Assembly: GCA_019279435.1 (NCBI GenBank)
Contig: JAAALK010000286.1
Coordinates: 27,237,931 to 27,301,930 of the forward strand
DNA: 64,000 bases
From: Zizania palustris
Lineage: Eukaryota; Streptophyta; Magnoliopsida; Poales; Poaceae
Direction: 5' to 3'
Shown: positions 22,817 through 32,800 of the stretch, piece after piece
How positions within the stretch are numbered: the stretch's first letter is position 1
How the letters are laid out: each line of letters begins with the position of its first letter
Program-made: the position numbers and the translations under genes
The notes under the pieces: model-generated
Told to the model about the DNA's origin: nothing
Database searches by the model: none
What the model saw: only the letters and a program-made list of their open reading frames with translations

Positions 22817-22874
22817 GCTAGCTCGACGGAGCACCGCTCACCCTCGGGTGAGCGCGGTGCTCCGGCGAGCTAGC
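22817..22874. repeat. GC-rich hairpin in Helitron leader
   Basis: The arm starting GCTAGCTCGACGGAGCACCG pairs with the arm ending CGGCGAGCTAGC, with a TCG loop. There are only one mismatch and a small bulge over about 27 bp per arm. A second near-palindrome, CCTGGCCGTCGGATC with ATCCGATGGCCAGG, lies at 23045-23075. Confidence 0.75.
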
Positions 22875-24481
22875 CGGTGGCGGCCGACCGCCGGTCGCTG
22901 TCGCCGTCGCGGGCCGCCGCCGCCGCGCGCGGGCCGCCACGCCGCGCCGCTCCGCTCTCGCGCTCGGGGACCGAAGGGAGGATGAAATGAGGATTAGGGT
23001 TTCGGGGGAGCGGGCGCGTGGGTTTTATTCCGGCGAAAACGATGCCTGGCCGTCGGATCAGATCCGATGGCCAGGATTAAGTGGACTCAATTAAGCCCAG
23101 GCGGGGGGAGGTTTCCTGGCCCAGGCCCAGGTTGCGGGCGCGCGCGCGCGGAATTCCTGGCCTGGGCCCAGGACTCTTTCGGCCTGCTAATTTTCGCTGT
23201 TTTGGGCCGGACCGTCGCACTGTTTGGGCCGAAATCTGTTTTTTAATTTCCAGAATTTAAGAAATTGATTTTCTGTTTTGTTTATTCCTGGAAAATTAAG
23301 AAAATGCCGAAAAATCAGATAAAATTAAGTTTAATGCGGGGAAAATTTTGTAAATTTCATCACATTCAGTAGTATTATTTTGAATTTTATGAGAATTTTT
23401 AGAGCATTTTCTATGTTGTTTTCCAATTTTTTATAAGACCAATGTCTTATTTAAATTGGAGAATAATTTTTTAAGTTATTAAATTCAGAATATTTTACTG
23501 ATTTTTATGCTGATTAAACATGTGCTATTTTGTGTAAGAATTCCGCTGTGCAACCACTGTTTAATCATAATTTTGTTCATCCACCTTATTAAGTTTAAAT
23601 TTTATCGATTAAATTTGAACCACATTAGAAAATATTTTTTTGTTTCTTAATGAACTATTTTTATTTCTTACAGGTTCAAGACGATTTCTCATCTAAAGAG
23701 TATTCACAGCTAACTATAAATCCAAAGACTACTAATGATACTACTGTTGTACCTATCTAAATTTTTATGCCCTAGCATTTAGGCACATCTGGTTCATGAA
23801 TCTGATATAGGATGTGCATGGTTTAAACTTGATTTATCTCTAGCTTATCTACTTATGAGATGTTCATTTCCTATGAGTAATAATACCATCATTGCAAACC
23901 TAATTATCGCGACATTCTCCAATTATTACATGAGAACACAAAACATATATTGAATAAAAACATCAGCCAATAAAAACATCAGATAATATAAACACAAAAG
24001 AGTACAAAATCCCGTCTTGGGCCCAAGTTACTTTGGCCTGTTCACTGTACTACGTGAGCTGTTTTTTTATAATTTCTATAATTTTATAATTGCATTTTCT
24101 TTTTTATTATTCCCTATAAAATAAGAAAAATGCCCAAAATTAAGATAAAGTAAATTTAGATGTGAGGAAACTTTTGTATGATTCATCATGTTCAGTACCA
24201 CTGTTCTTAATTTTTTTTAGCATTTTCATGATTGTTTTATAATTTTCTATATATTTCATAATTGCGTTTCTGTATTTTTTGAATTTTTGGCATTTTTTCG
24301 ATGAATTATCCTTTTTATTTCTTTAATATTTCCCCCTTTTTATTCTGTAAAGATTTTCCCCTATTTTTATTCTTACATGTGTCTCTATTCTATTTGTCAA
24401 ATAATGTGTTTATATCTGGTTTGTTAAATAATTCCGCAAAATAAAACATTATAATATAGTTGAATTTCTTAGATATATTAA

Positions 24482-25641
24482 ATGGCTGGCATGCGAAAGA
24501 GAACTTACGCCGACCGTCCAACTCGTAATGAGGTCGTACCTAGGTGAGCCTATATTACTAAAACCAACTTTCCTGCAACGATGAAAGATGTTCTAAATTT
24601 TATTTTTTTGTTAAGGTTTATGAAATTTGACGAGATAGAGTTCGAGCACATAGGCCATCCATGGAGTGCCGTCGCCAGAGTAGATGTTAAGTTTCTCCCT
24701 GATGAATATGGAGAAAAACAATGATTTATTTTAATGGATATTACTGTAAGTTGCACACAAGTTGGAGTAAATTTTACATAGTAGTGAACATATGACATAT
24801 TCTAAACCCTAATATTATACGTAGGGTGCTAAAATAGAAGTCATTGCATGGGAACGGGAGGAAGTTCATAGGTTTAACATTCTCCTAAATGAAGGACAAT
24901 GTTATACTATTCATTGTCTATATTTTCAACCCAATCTTGAAGACACATTGTACTATCGGAGCATTGCCCATGCCTATGAAGGTTCTCTTCGAAGAAATAC
25001 AATAGTTGAGCCATACATTCTTCCAATCCAATTCCCTCCCTATCCAAAATATCTATTGACGTTTCATGACGCGTGGATTCGTCCAAATAAAACGTTTGTG
25101 GGTACGTTCGTAAATTAAATCGGCGATGCATAGTTTCAAAAAAAATAGTTGTCTTACTTATAGTATGATATGATTATTTGCACAGACATAGCTGGAGTGG
25201 TTGTCTATTGGGGGAAATTGAAACGTATTGGAGGTCTATATAGGGAGATAACATTGATGGACACTAGGTAATTCATAAGTTAGATACAACCACTTATATC
25301 GTCATAAACAATCACATTGTTGTTGCAAATCGAAAGCTAATGAACATTTCATCTTTTTTAGCTTGAACATGATGGTTGTTGGAATTTGGGGTGACTCCCT
25401 CACTAATCACATGTCTGAATGGACAGAAGCTCGTCATAACAACCACATTGTTTTAGGAACCATGCTTCGACTTCACAAGAAGCATAGTAATTCAGTCCTA
25501 ACCCATTTTATCATTCATAAAGATATAGTGATGAATTACACTAATATTTGTTCTACTTGGCGATAGGATGTTTAGAGACTTCAGAACACACTACAGTCAA
25601 GTTTAATCCGATTCATCCAGCCACACTACCTTTGCAAAGTA
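24482..25641 (+). pseudogene. Helitron RPA70-like single-strand DNA binding protein (spliced, one stop plus 3' decay)
   Basis: Multi-exon gene with consistent GT-AG borders. Exons are 24482-24543, 24616-24745, 24825-25101, 25186-25267 and from 25363, and all joins keep the frame. The protein starts MAGMRKRTYADRP. It contains OB-fold-type segments (GAKIEVIAWEREE, GQCYTIHCLYFQP, DIAGVVVYWGKLKRIGG, MMVVGIWGDSL) arranged as in RPA70/DUF223 proteins. One in-frame TGA (24722-24724) interrupts exon 2, and the end after 25566 is shifted. Plant Helitrons commonly carry such RPA-like genes, thought to assist rolling-circle replication. The short AT-rich introns (about 70-95 bp) look genuine. Confidence 0.72.
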
Positions 25642-25928
25642 AGTAGTTCCAACAATACAAACACAATATAATTATAATGGCAATACATCACATAATATTA
25701 TAGATATTGTTAATTATTTTTCTTCGAAATATAAACGCAGACTTACGACAACGTGTGAGTTCAGGAACTATGGATCTAAGATTTGTGAATAGGTTCATGG
25801 AAGCTAGATGGAGATATTTTGCAACGATTGTTGGATCTGACTGTCCATAGTGTTACAGTCTTGTGTGTGTATTGTGATGTGCGTTGTTTATGTATTTCCC
25901 CATATTCGGATGTTTTGTGTTTATTTCT

Positions 25929-26104
25929 ATTGTGTACTCCCTTTGAAGTTATTTGAATGTAATATTTGGTTTTTGTGTTCATTTCGTTGAATCTATTGTG
26001 TACTCTCTTTGAAGTTATTTGAATGTGGTATTTGGTTTTGTGATCATTCGTTGAATCTATTGTGTATTCCCTTTGAAGTTATTTCAATGTAATATTTGTA
26101 TTGG
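25929..26104. repeat. Three tandem copies of a 64-66 bp unit in the Helitron
   Basis: The unit starts ATTGTGTACTCCCTTTGAAG at 25929, 25995 and 26059 with few differences. Located just downstream of the RPA-like gene, possibly in its 3' untranslated part. The flanking 25642-25928 and 26105-26184 show no gene. Confidence 0.85.
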
Positions 26105-26184
26105 AATACATGTCTCAAATTCAAATACGTTTATTTACAAACTGGAAACATCATTCACTGTAATACTCTCATTCCTAACCTTGA

Positions 26185-26304
26185 GGGCTGGTTTGGGAGC
26201 CCACAATCCCAGCCCATTCCCTGGGGATGGGCCGGGATTTTAGTTTAAAAATCCCGGCCCATCCCCAGGGAATGGGCCGGGATTGTGGGCTCCCAAACAA
26301 GCCC
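26185..26304. mobile_element. Tourist-like (PIF/Harbinger-type) foldback MITE
   Basis: A 120-bp element that is almost entirely one inverted repeat: about 57-bp arms starting GGGCTGGTTTGGGAGCCC and ending GGGCTCCCAAACAAGCCC, with about two mismatches and a tiny loop. It is flanked by TGA on both sides (26182-26184 and 26305-26307), compatible with the 3-bp TNA duplication of PIF/Harbinger elements. The family is tentative. Confidence 0.75.
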
Positions 26305-26539
26305 TGAAGAATATTTTCTTTCCTCTAACACAATCTCCAGATCCATTCTTGATTAATAATCATCCAATGCCCTATTTAAATAACAAATTTGTAATCCTAA
26401 CCCTCAAAATAATCCTTTCTTCCAAAACAAGTATTCTAAATCACTCTTTGGTACCAAGAAAAATAAATTATAAACTCAACACACTTCTCTGAATTAAATT
26501 CATGTTTCATCTCTAATGTTTCCACTCAAGTATCGTTTG

Positions 26540-27514
26540 TTGTGTGGTTAACCAATTATGCAATCAACAGGTCGCTCGACGCCGCGATAATAAAGCTATC
26601 AACCATGTCAGAAAATATAGCAAGGAGAGAGGGGAAAGAAGGTTATTTTATTTTATGCGCTTAATTTATCCTATTTATTTGTCTATTCAGATATTTGTGC
26701 TACAACATTACACTAAAATATTATCTGAAAATGTGTACTCATTTTAAATTTTTATAGTTATCGATGGTCGTCATAGACAAAAGAGAAATCACTGTAACAA
26801 TTTGCCTCACGGCCCTTCTGAAATTTGTATTCGACAACCATCACAAACTCCATCGGAAAGTTCATCGGACGGTGAAAATGTGCCATATCGACCACCGTCC
26901 TCATTTGTTGTTCCAACGCAAAGTACCCTTACATCAGCGGGATTATTTCAAGGACATACCTCTAATGGTATAAACTACTTCAATGTGGGTTGTGCAATTA
27001 CTAATAGCAAAAATTATGTCTCATGTGATTACATAAACTTTGTGCAGGTGCAAATTCTGCTATAGTAGCAACTCCAACTATCGACTCAAAAGAGCAACAA
27101 GCAATTCCATCTGTTCAACAAACCCAACTTGACCGATCGATAGATCGTGCTGCGATAAGGCGTGCACGTGAAAGAGCACGCTATGCAAGCTTGACATCAG
27201 AGCAACGAAACAAAAGACGTGCACGTGATAAATCTCGATATGCAAGTATGACGGATGAACAGAGGCAAGTGAGGCGAGAGAACCAACGATATTCAGTAAG
27301 TATGACAGATGAGCAAAGGCAAGTTATGCGGGAAAAACGTAACCAACAAAATCGAGCAAGAAGAAGAACTCTTGGTCCAAACTGTGTTGTTGGTAATACA
27401 CCACATGCCTCTGAGATAGGCTCTAACAACCTCGATACAACCGACGTTGTCTACCAGAACCTACCTGGTAGCGCTCACTTTTTAAAGACTCAGCTAGACT
27501 GTCATCATTGTGGT
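26540..27514 (+). pseudogene. Helitron helicase-like protein, N-terminal part
   Basis: Pieces around 26544-26640 and 26764-26970 and a longer block from about 27050 encode the Arg/Gln-rich N-terminal region of Helitron proteins. The repeated motif RYASLTSEQRNKRRARDKSR / RYASMTDEQRQVRREN is characteristic. The block reaches CHHCG at 27514, where the zinc-finger-like motif is split by Sirevirus B; its continuation (AKRFEYEPPGFCC) lies at 46740. Introns may separate the first pieces, but the borders are uncertain. Confidence 0.72.
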
Positions 27515-27904
27515 TGAAGATCTAGGCCCTATGTGAGTTTTGGTAATTAATGATAAACATGCATTTTGTGGACTAATAATTTTCTTAAGTGTGAAGGAAA
27601 TGAGTAGGTCCCGCGCAAATGGAGCACAAGATGGGAAACCCGAAGATCTGGAAGCTTAAAGGCTACGGCAAAAGGTTTGAAGGAATCTAGAATTGATCGA
27701 GGTGTTTGGAGCGATCAATTAGGCTAGGTTTAAATTCTGTTTTTGCCGTACTATAAAGAGGGGTTGCATCTTGGTTATGAGTTGATTTTCAAGTGCCTAA
27801 TTGCATTGCATATAGTATCTTTTGATCATATGTGATTGGTGCAAAAGTTGCTTTTTTGGCAAAATTCCTTGAAAAACATATTGCAGCGTGTGTTGGAGTT
27901 GTCT

Positions 27905-28206
27905 GACCCTGGCGGTCTGACCGACCATGTGGGTCCGGTCAGACCGGCTGGAGTTGGGCGGTCCGACCGGCCAGGGGGCCGGTCCGACCGGGTTGCGCAG
28001 GTTGGAAAACTGCTGGTTTACAGAGCCGACAGGAGCACTATCGGTCCGACCGAGCCGATGGCCGGTCAGACCGGATAGGGCCGGTCCGACCGGGCCAACA
28101 TGGCCGGTCCGACCGAGGCATCCTGTCACATCAGTAAAACGACTAGTTTTCTAGCCGTTGCAGTTGTGGTCAGTCAGACCGGCCCAAGATGGGCGGTCAG
28201 ACCGAC
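27905..28206. repeat. Palindrome cluster CCGGTCNGACCGG in B 5' LTR
   Basis: About ten imperfect copies of a self-complementary 13-mer with core GGTCNGACC, ending about 55 bp upstream of the TATA box. Sirevirus LTRs are known to carry many short palindromes in this position, thought to be cis-regulatory. The same cluster is at 45678-45975, and further copies are in the interior. Confidence 0.85.
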
Positions 28207-28259
28207 AGTGCGCAGAGAGCCACCTAACTCATGTAACGGCTAGTTTTTGAGTGTGTGGC

Positions 28260-28267
28260 TATATAAA
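28260..28267 (+). promoter_or_regulatory. TATA box of B 5' LTR
   Basis: TATATAAA, repeated at 46027-46034 in the 3' LTR, directly downstream of the palindrome cluster. Confidence 0.7.
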
Positions 28268-28968
28268 CCCTTGCTACAGCTCCTTTGCTAGACTTTTGGC
28301 ATTCATTTGAGCATACTTGTGCATAAGAGAGTCTCTCCCACCATTGAGCACTAATTTGAGCACTTGTGAGGTTGGGAAGAAAAAGGGGTGATCAAGTGAT
28401 TGAGTTAATTGCATTGCATTTGCATTTTGGCACTTGATCCTCTTCTCCTAGCTTTGTTTGCAGCTTGTTACTCTTGGAGATTGCCATCTCCTAGACGGCT
28501 TGGAGAAGAAACCGGTGATCTCTCCTAGAAGGTTGTGGAGGAGACCCGGGAGGTTGTGAAGGTTGGAGCTCGCCTATCCGGAGGGGAGAAGAGCTACCAC
28601 TAGTGATCGAGGCCCGAGAGTTGCACTTCCGGTGCCGGCTCATCTTCAAGCTAATTTCTCTTTGAGAAATCTGAGGCTTGGTGAAGAGAGCGGTCAAGTG
28701 AAACTCGCCTCAACGAGGACGTAGGAAATTGGCAAATTTCCGAACCTCGGGATAAAATTCGGTTGTCTCTTGTCCCCTTTATTTTGTGCGAGTAAAATTG
28801 TGCTAGCTTACTTTTCTAGAGTAATCTACATTCCACCTTAGGTTGCACTATTTGCTCTAGCTATTTGCTATCATTGTTTTAGGTCCTTGATTATTGTTTA
28901 GATAAAATTGAATTAGTTTTAAAAACCGCCTATTCACCCCCCTCTAGTCGGTACATCGATCCTACAAG

Positions 28969-28980
28969 TGGTATCATAGC
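28969..28980 (+). other. Primer binding site of B
   Basis: TGGTATCATAGC, two bases after the LTR, differs by one base from the usual TGGTATCAGAGC initiator-Met tRNA primer site. Confidence 0.85.
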
Positions 28981-29018
28981 TTGGTCTCTCAAGTTAGGCT
29001 TTACCGCCTAGAGAGAAG

Positions 29019-29095
29019 ATGTCCGACGAGGTGGTTCACAACGTAGGCAAAGGTCCTTACTTTGATGGCTCTAACTATTCCATTTGGAAAGTTCG
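29019..29095 (+). pseudogene. gag: Element B gag, 5' fragment (interrupted by C)
   Basis: The ATG at 29019 starts MSDEVVHNVGKGPYFDGSNY, a typical copia Gag N-terminus, and reads to codon 25 before element C begins at 29096. The middle of gag is hidden in or lost to the assembly gap; the 3' part resumes at 38504. Confidence 0.85.
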
Positions 29096-29593
29096 TGTTG
29101 GGGGAAATTACTTTATTCCCAAGACTTAAAGACTAACCCTCCGTGGGCTCCGGGAAGATCCCGAAGGTGGCGGACTGATGTTCGAAGCATACGTCAACAT
29201 AGCCGGAGGGTGCCACGATGCGAAGTCACAGAGGACCCTCCGAAGGGAGGAAGGAGGCCTCGAAGCAGGAAGACGTGATTGATTGGATGTCCAGTTTATC
29301 CATCTACCCTACGGCACTTTACCGTGTATAACCTTGTTTATAATATTGAATAAATTCTACTATGTCAGTTGTAATGTAGGGGTAAATAGGTCTTTTCCTT
29401 ATGCCTTTTTCCCTATAAATACCCCCCATTGTACCTTGTAAGAAGGATCCAGAACCAGTTGTTCAAACACACGCATTCGGACCTCTTGAGTTATTATCCT
29501 TTACGGAGGCTCGAGTTCGTCCTAAAAGCACAAACTTCTTGTTTGTCCGTTCTTGATTACCGAGAACCTGTTGGTGTAACTTTTACGCCAACA
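29096..29593 (+). repeat. 5' LTR of element C
   Basis: 498 bp, TGTTGG...CCAACA ends, TATA box TATAAATA at 29414-29421. Similar in length, ends and organisation to the LTR at 54344-54838. Confidence 0.88.
29414..29421 (+). promoter_or_regulatory. TATA box of C LTR
   Basis: TATAAATA followed by a C-rich leader. The counterpart in the shared D/E LTR is at 54514-54521 on the - strand. Confidence 0.65.
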
Positions 29594-29595
29594 GT

Positions 29596-29613
29596 TGGCG
29601 CCGTCCGTGGGGA
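29596..29613 (+). other. Primer binding site of C
   Basis: TGGCGCCGTCCGTGGGGA two bases after the LTR. The same sequence is found reversed beside the D/E LTR at 54324-54341. The tRNA partner is not determined here. Confidence 0.75.
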
Positions 29614-29800
29614 TCCAAGTTCTAAAAGCTTGTTCCCTACCGCTGACTGCACTCTGAAGAGCACTTACGGAGGGAGCCTCGGAGTCCAGAGACTCCGCGC
29701 ACCCTTCAGTTGAGGGCTTCTTAGTGCAGCTCGAAGGCCTTCCCTCGACCCCTCGAGTCGTTCGAAGTCCTCCATCTCCAAGACATCTCAACGGCTAGCC

Positions 29801-32800
29801 ATGCCTCCGAAGCGTGGTCAAGCTTCGGGTCCCCTTCGAAGGTCCCCTCGGACCAACGGAGCCGGACCCTCGGCTAATCCGGCGATTCCCGCAGAGGTCA
29901 CTGGGCGTCGAGCGTCCCGGGGCCCTCTGCCTCCTCCTACAACACTTCAGACCGACTACGCAGCAAGCCGGGATCCAGAAGTACCCTCCGACGAAGACGA
30001 AGGCCCTCCCGAAACCGAGGCTACGCAGCTAGCCAGGCTTCGGGAGGAGGTATCCAGATGGAGGCAAGAGGCCGCCGACCGACTCCACGCTCAAGCTTCC
30101 ACCGAAACTCCAAGGGGGCCTCATGACGATGGAGCCCGCAATCCCCCAGAAGTTATACAAGTCCAAGAGGAGGCCGAGAATGCCTCCTTCGATAATGAGT
30201 CTCCGTTGCACCCTGATCTGCAGAGAGTGCCTTTCGACCCCAAGTTCAAGGCCTCGAAGCTGCACAAATACTCCGGGGGGTCGGACCCCGGAGAATTCGC
30301 CCGCTCTTACGCCCTGGCTATAGAAGCAAGCGGAGGGGTGCGAAGCACCATGGCAAAATGCTTCCCCCTCGCTCTCGAAGGCGTGGCGCTCCGCTGGTTC
30401 TGGTCCTTAAAGCTAGGATCGATCAGTTCATGGGAGCAGCTCAAAAAGAAATTCGTGAGCAACTTCCAAGGTACCTTCGTGGCCCCAATGTCCACAGGAA
30501 GTTTGTTTCAAGTAAAGCAGCGGGTGGGAGAAACCCTCCCGGAGTACTTCACACGCTTCGCCCACACCAAGTCACAAATCAAGGGCCTCTCTACCTCCTC
30601 AGTAGTTGATGCTGCCCGCGAAGGGGTGCTGAACCCCGACCTCCTCAGCAAACTCCATTGGAAGCCGGTAACGTCCGTGGCGCAGCTCATGGCATACTTC
30701 GAACAGTATGCCAAGGCAGAGGAAGGATGCCTGCGGTGAGTTGAAGCAACACTACCCACCCTCCGGGAAGTCAAAAGGGAGCCAGAAGCCGCCGCTACAC
30801 CGCAACCTCCACAAGACAGCCGCCCCAGCGAGTACAGGCGAGGGAAGAAGCATTTCCGCTCGGAAGTGCTAAACATTACACCTTCAGCTTCGAAGGCACC
30901 TGCCAATTTCCAGCAGGGAAAAAGTTTCAAGGCTGGGCCTCCAGGATCTCACGAAAGGATGCTTGGTAGGCGCCAGAGTTATTTTTGTTGCGTACATGGC
31001 GACAATAGAAGCCATGACACAAAGGACTGCAAGACAGTGTTAACCCTTCGAGGTGAATACCTTGAGCGAAATACCAGGCGAGGTACTTCGGATCGAGCTC
31101 CACCGACGACACGATCGGAGCCTGTTCAAGCTGTGGCCCGAGCTGGTGCCCTCGAAGCCCCCATACGGCTACCGGTGGCCAGTATTATGCCACCACCAAA
31201 GCAAGAAGATCCGCAAGACCGCGGCAAGAGAGTGGTCCTGCCCATCTCCGGAGGGGGGACCCTCGGCAGCATGTCCAAGAGATAGCGCCGCGAGTACGTC
31301 CGCGAGGTTGGGCACATTGGGACTTCAAGTTCCACTGAAGGGATGCCAGAATGGTCCCGTGTGCCCATCTCGTTCACAGCCAGCGATGCGGTAGGGGTGA
31401 AGTTTCCCCATGCTGACCCATTAGTCATCTCTGCCGATATAGCAGGGGTAGATGTTCGAAGGATTCTGGTAGATGGCGGGAGCTCCGCAGACATACTCTT
31501 CGTCCAGGCCTTCGACCAGATGTGCATACCTCGGAAGCATCTGCTTCCAGCAGCCCGGCCGCTTCAAGGGTTCTCAGGACCGCCTCTCGATGCCCTCGGC
31601 CAAATAGGCCTCGAGGTTGCCTTCGGAGAGGGGCCGCTGGCCCGAGTAGAAGAGGTGATTTTCGATGTGGTGGATGCCCCTTACGCTTATAATGCTATCT
31701 TCGGTCGAGGGATGTTGAACCAATTCGGGGCTATAGCACATCACAATTACCTTTGTCTCAAAATGCCCACGCAAGGTGGGGTGCTCACTATTTCAGGAGA
31801 CCAGGCTGTAGCCAGAAGGACAGAGTATGGCCACGGACAGCCATTGGACCCCCGACAAGTGCATAATGTGGCGAAAAGCGCCGAGGAAGTACCGGAGGCA
31901 TTGAGCCCTCCGAAGGGATCTTCGCTTAAGCCAAGCCCGGAGGGTGATGTTGAGACAAGAATAATCTCAGAAAACGGCAAAGAGTACCCAGTGAAATTTG
32001 GCAAGGGGCTATCTCCAGAAATAACCGCCTCGTTAGAAGAAGTCGTCAAGAAAAATCTAGACATGTTCACCTGGACCGACGAAGATATCACCGGGGTTGA
32101 CCGAAGCATCATCGAGCATAGTCTGCTCGTCAACCCGAAGGCCAAGCCGGTGCGCCAGGGGCTCCGAAAGCTATCAGCAGAAAGAGCAAGCTTAGCCAAG
32201 GCTGAAGTAGAAAAATTGTTAAAAGCTGGCATTATCAGGGAGGTGGCCCATACTGAGTGGTTGGCCAACCCTGTTTTTGTAAAGAAAAAGGACTCGAGCA
32301 AATGACGCATGTGTATCGACTTCACCTCATTTAATAAAGCATGCCCGCGAGACCCCTACCCAATGCCCCGAATAGATCAATTAATAGATTCCACAGCCGG
32401 CTCCGAATTGTTAAGCTTCCTCGACGCCTATTCCGGGTACCATCAAGTGTGGCTGAAACGCGAAGACGAAGCAAAGACAAGTTTTATAACTCCTTCTGGA
32501 GTATTCTGCTCTGTAAGAATGCCTTTTGGTTTGCGGAATGCCGGAGCCACATTTTCCTCGCTTAATAGCTAAGGCTTTAGGTCATCAGATAGGCCGCAAT
32601 GTCGAGGCCTACATGGACGATATTGTAATAAAAAGTGTACAAAAGCACCGGCATAGCCTAGATCTAGCTGAAACTTTCGAGAGCCTCCGAGCATGTGGAG
32701 TACGCCTCAACCCCGAAAAATGTATATTCGGGGCGCAAGCAGGGAAACTGCTAGGGTACTTAGTTTCGAGCAGGGGGATTGAAGCCAGCCCAACACAAAT

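Larger units (their letters stand above)
22173..24481. other. Helitron 5' leader region, GC-rich then AT-rich
   Basis: 22190-23170 is strongly GC-rich and low in complexity, with inverted repeats (annotated separately) and a GC dinucleotide run near 23140-23151. 23170-24481 is AT-rich. Short open frames in the GC-rich part show no recognisable domain. It probably contains the promoter and leader of the RPA-like gene; no TATA box could be chosen with confidence. Confidence 0.45.
27515..28966 (+). repeat. 5' LTR of element B
   Basis: 1452 bp, TG...CA ends. Contains a cluster of about ten copies of the palindrome-like CCGGTCNGACCGG between 27905 and 28206, the TATA box TATATAAA (28260-28267) and an untranslated leader. 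Confidence 0.93.

Noticed and set aside
22054..22985. Captured host gene in the Helitron's GC-rich leader
   Set aside because: ORFs are low-complexity Arg/Pro/Ala and open on both strands; no domain was recognised.
27797..28154. Short ORFs in the B LTR (and 45605-45922)
   Set aside because: Created by the palindrome cluster; both LTRs carry them but the upstream context is non-coding and the products are Gly/Pro/Arg repeats.
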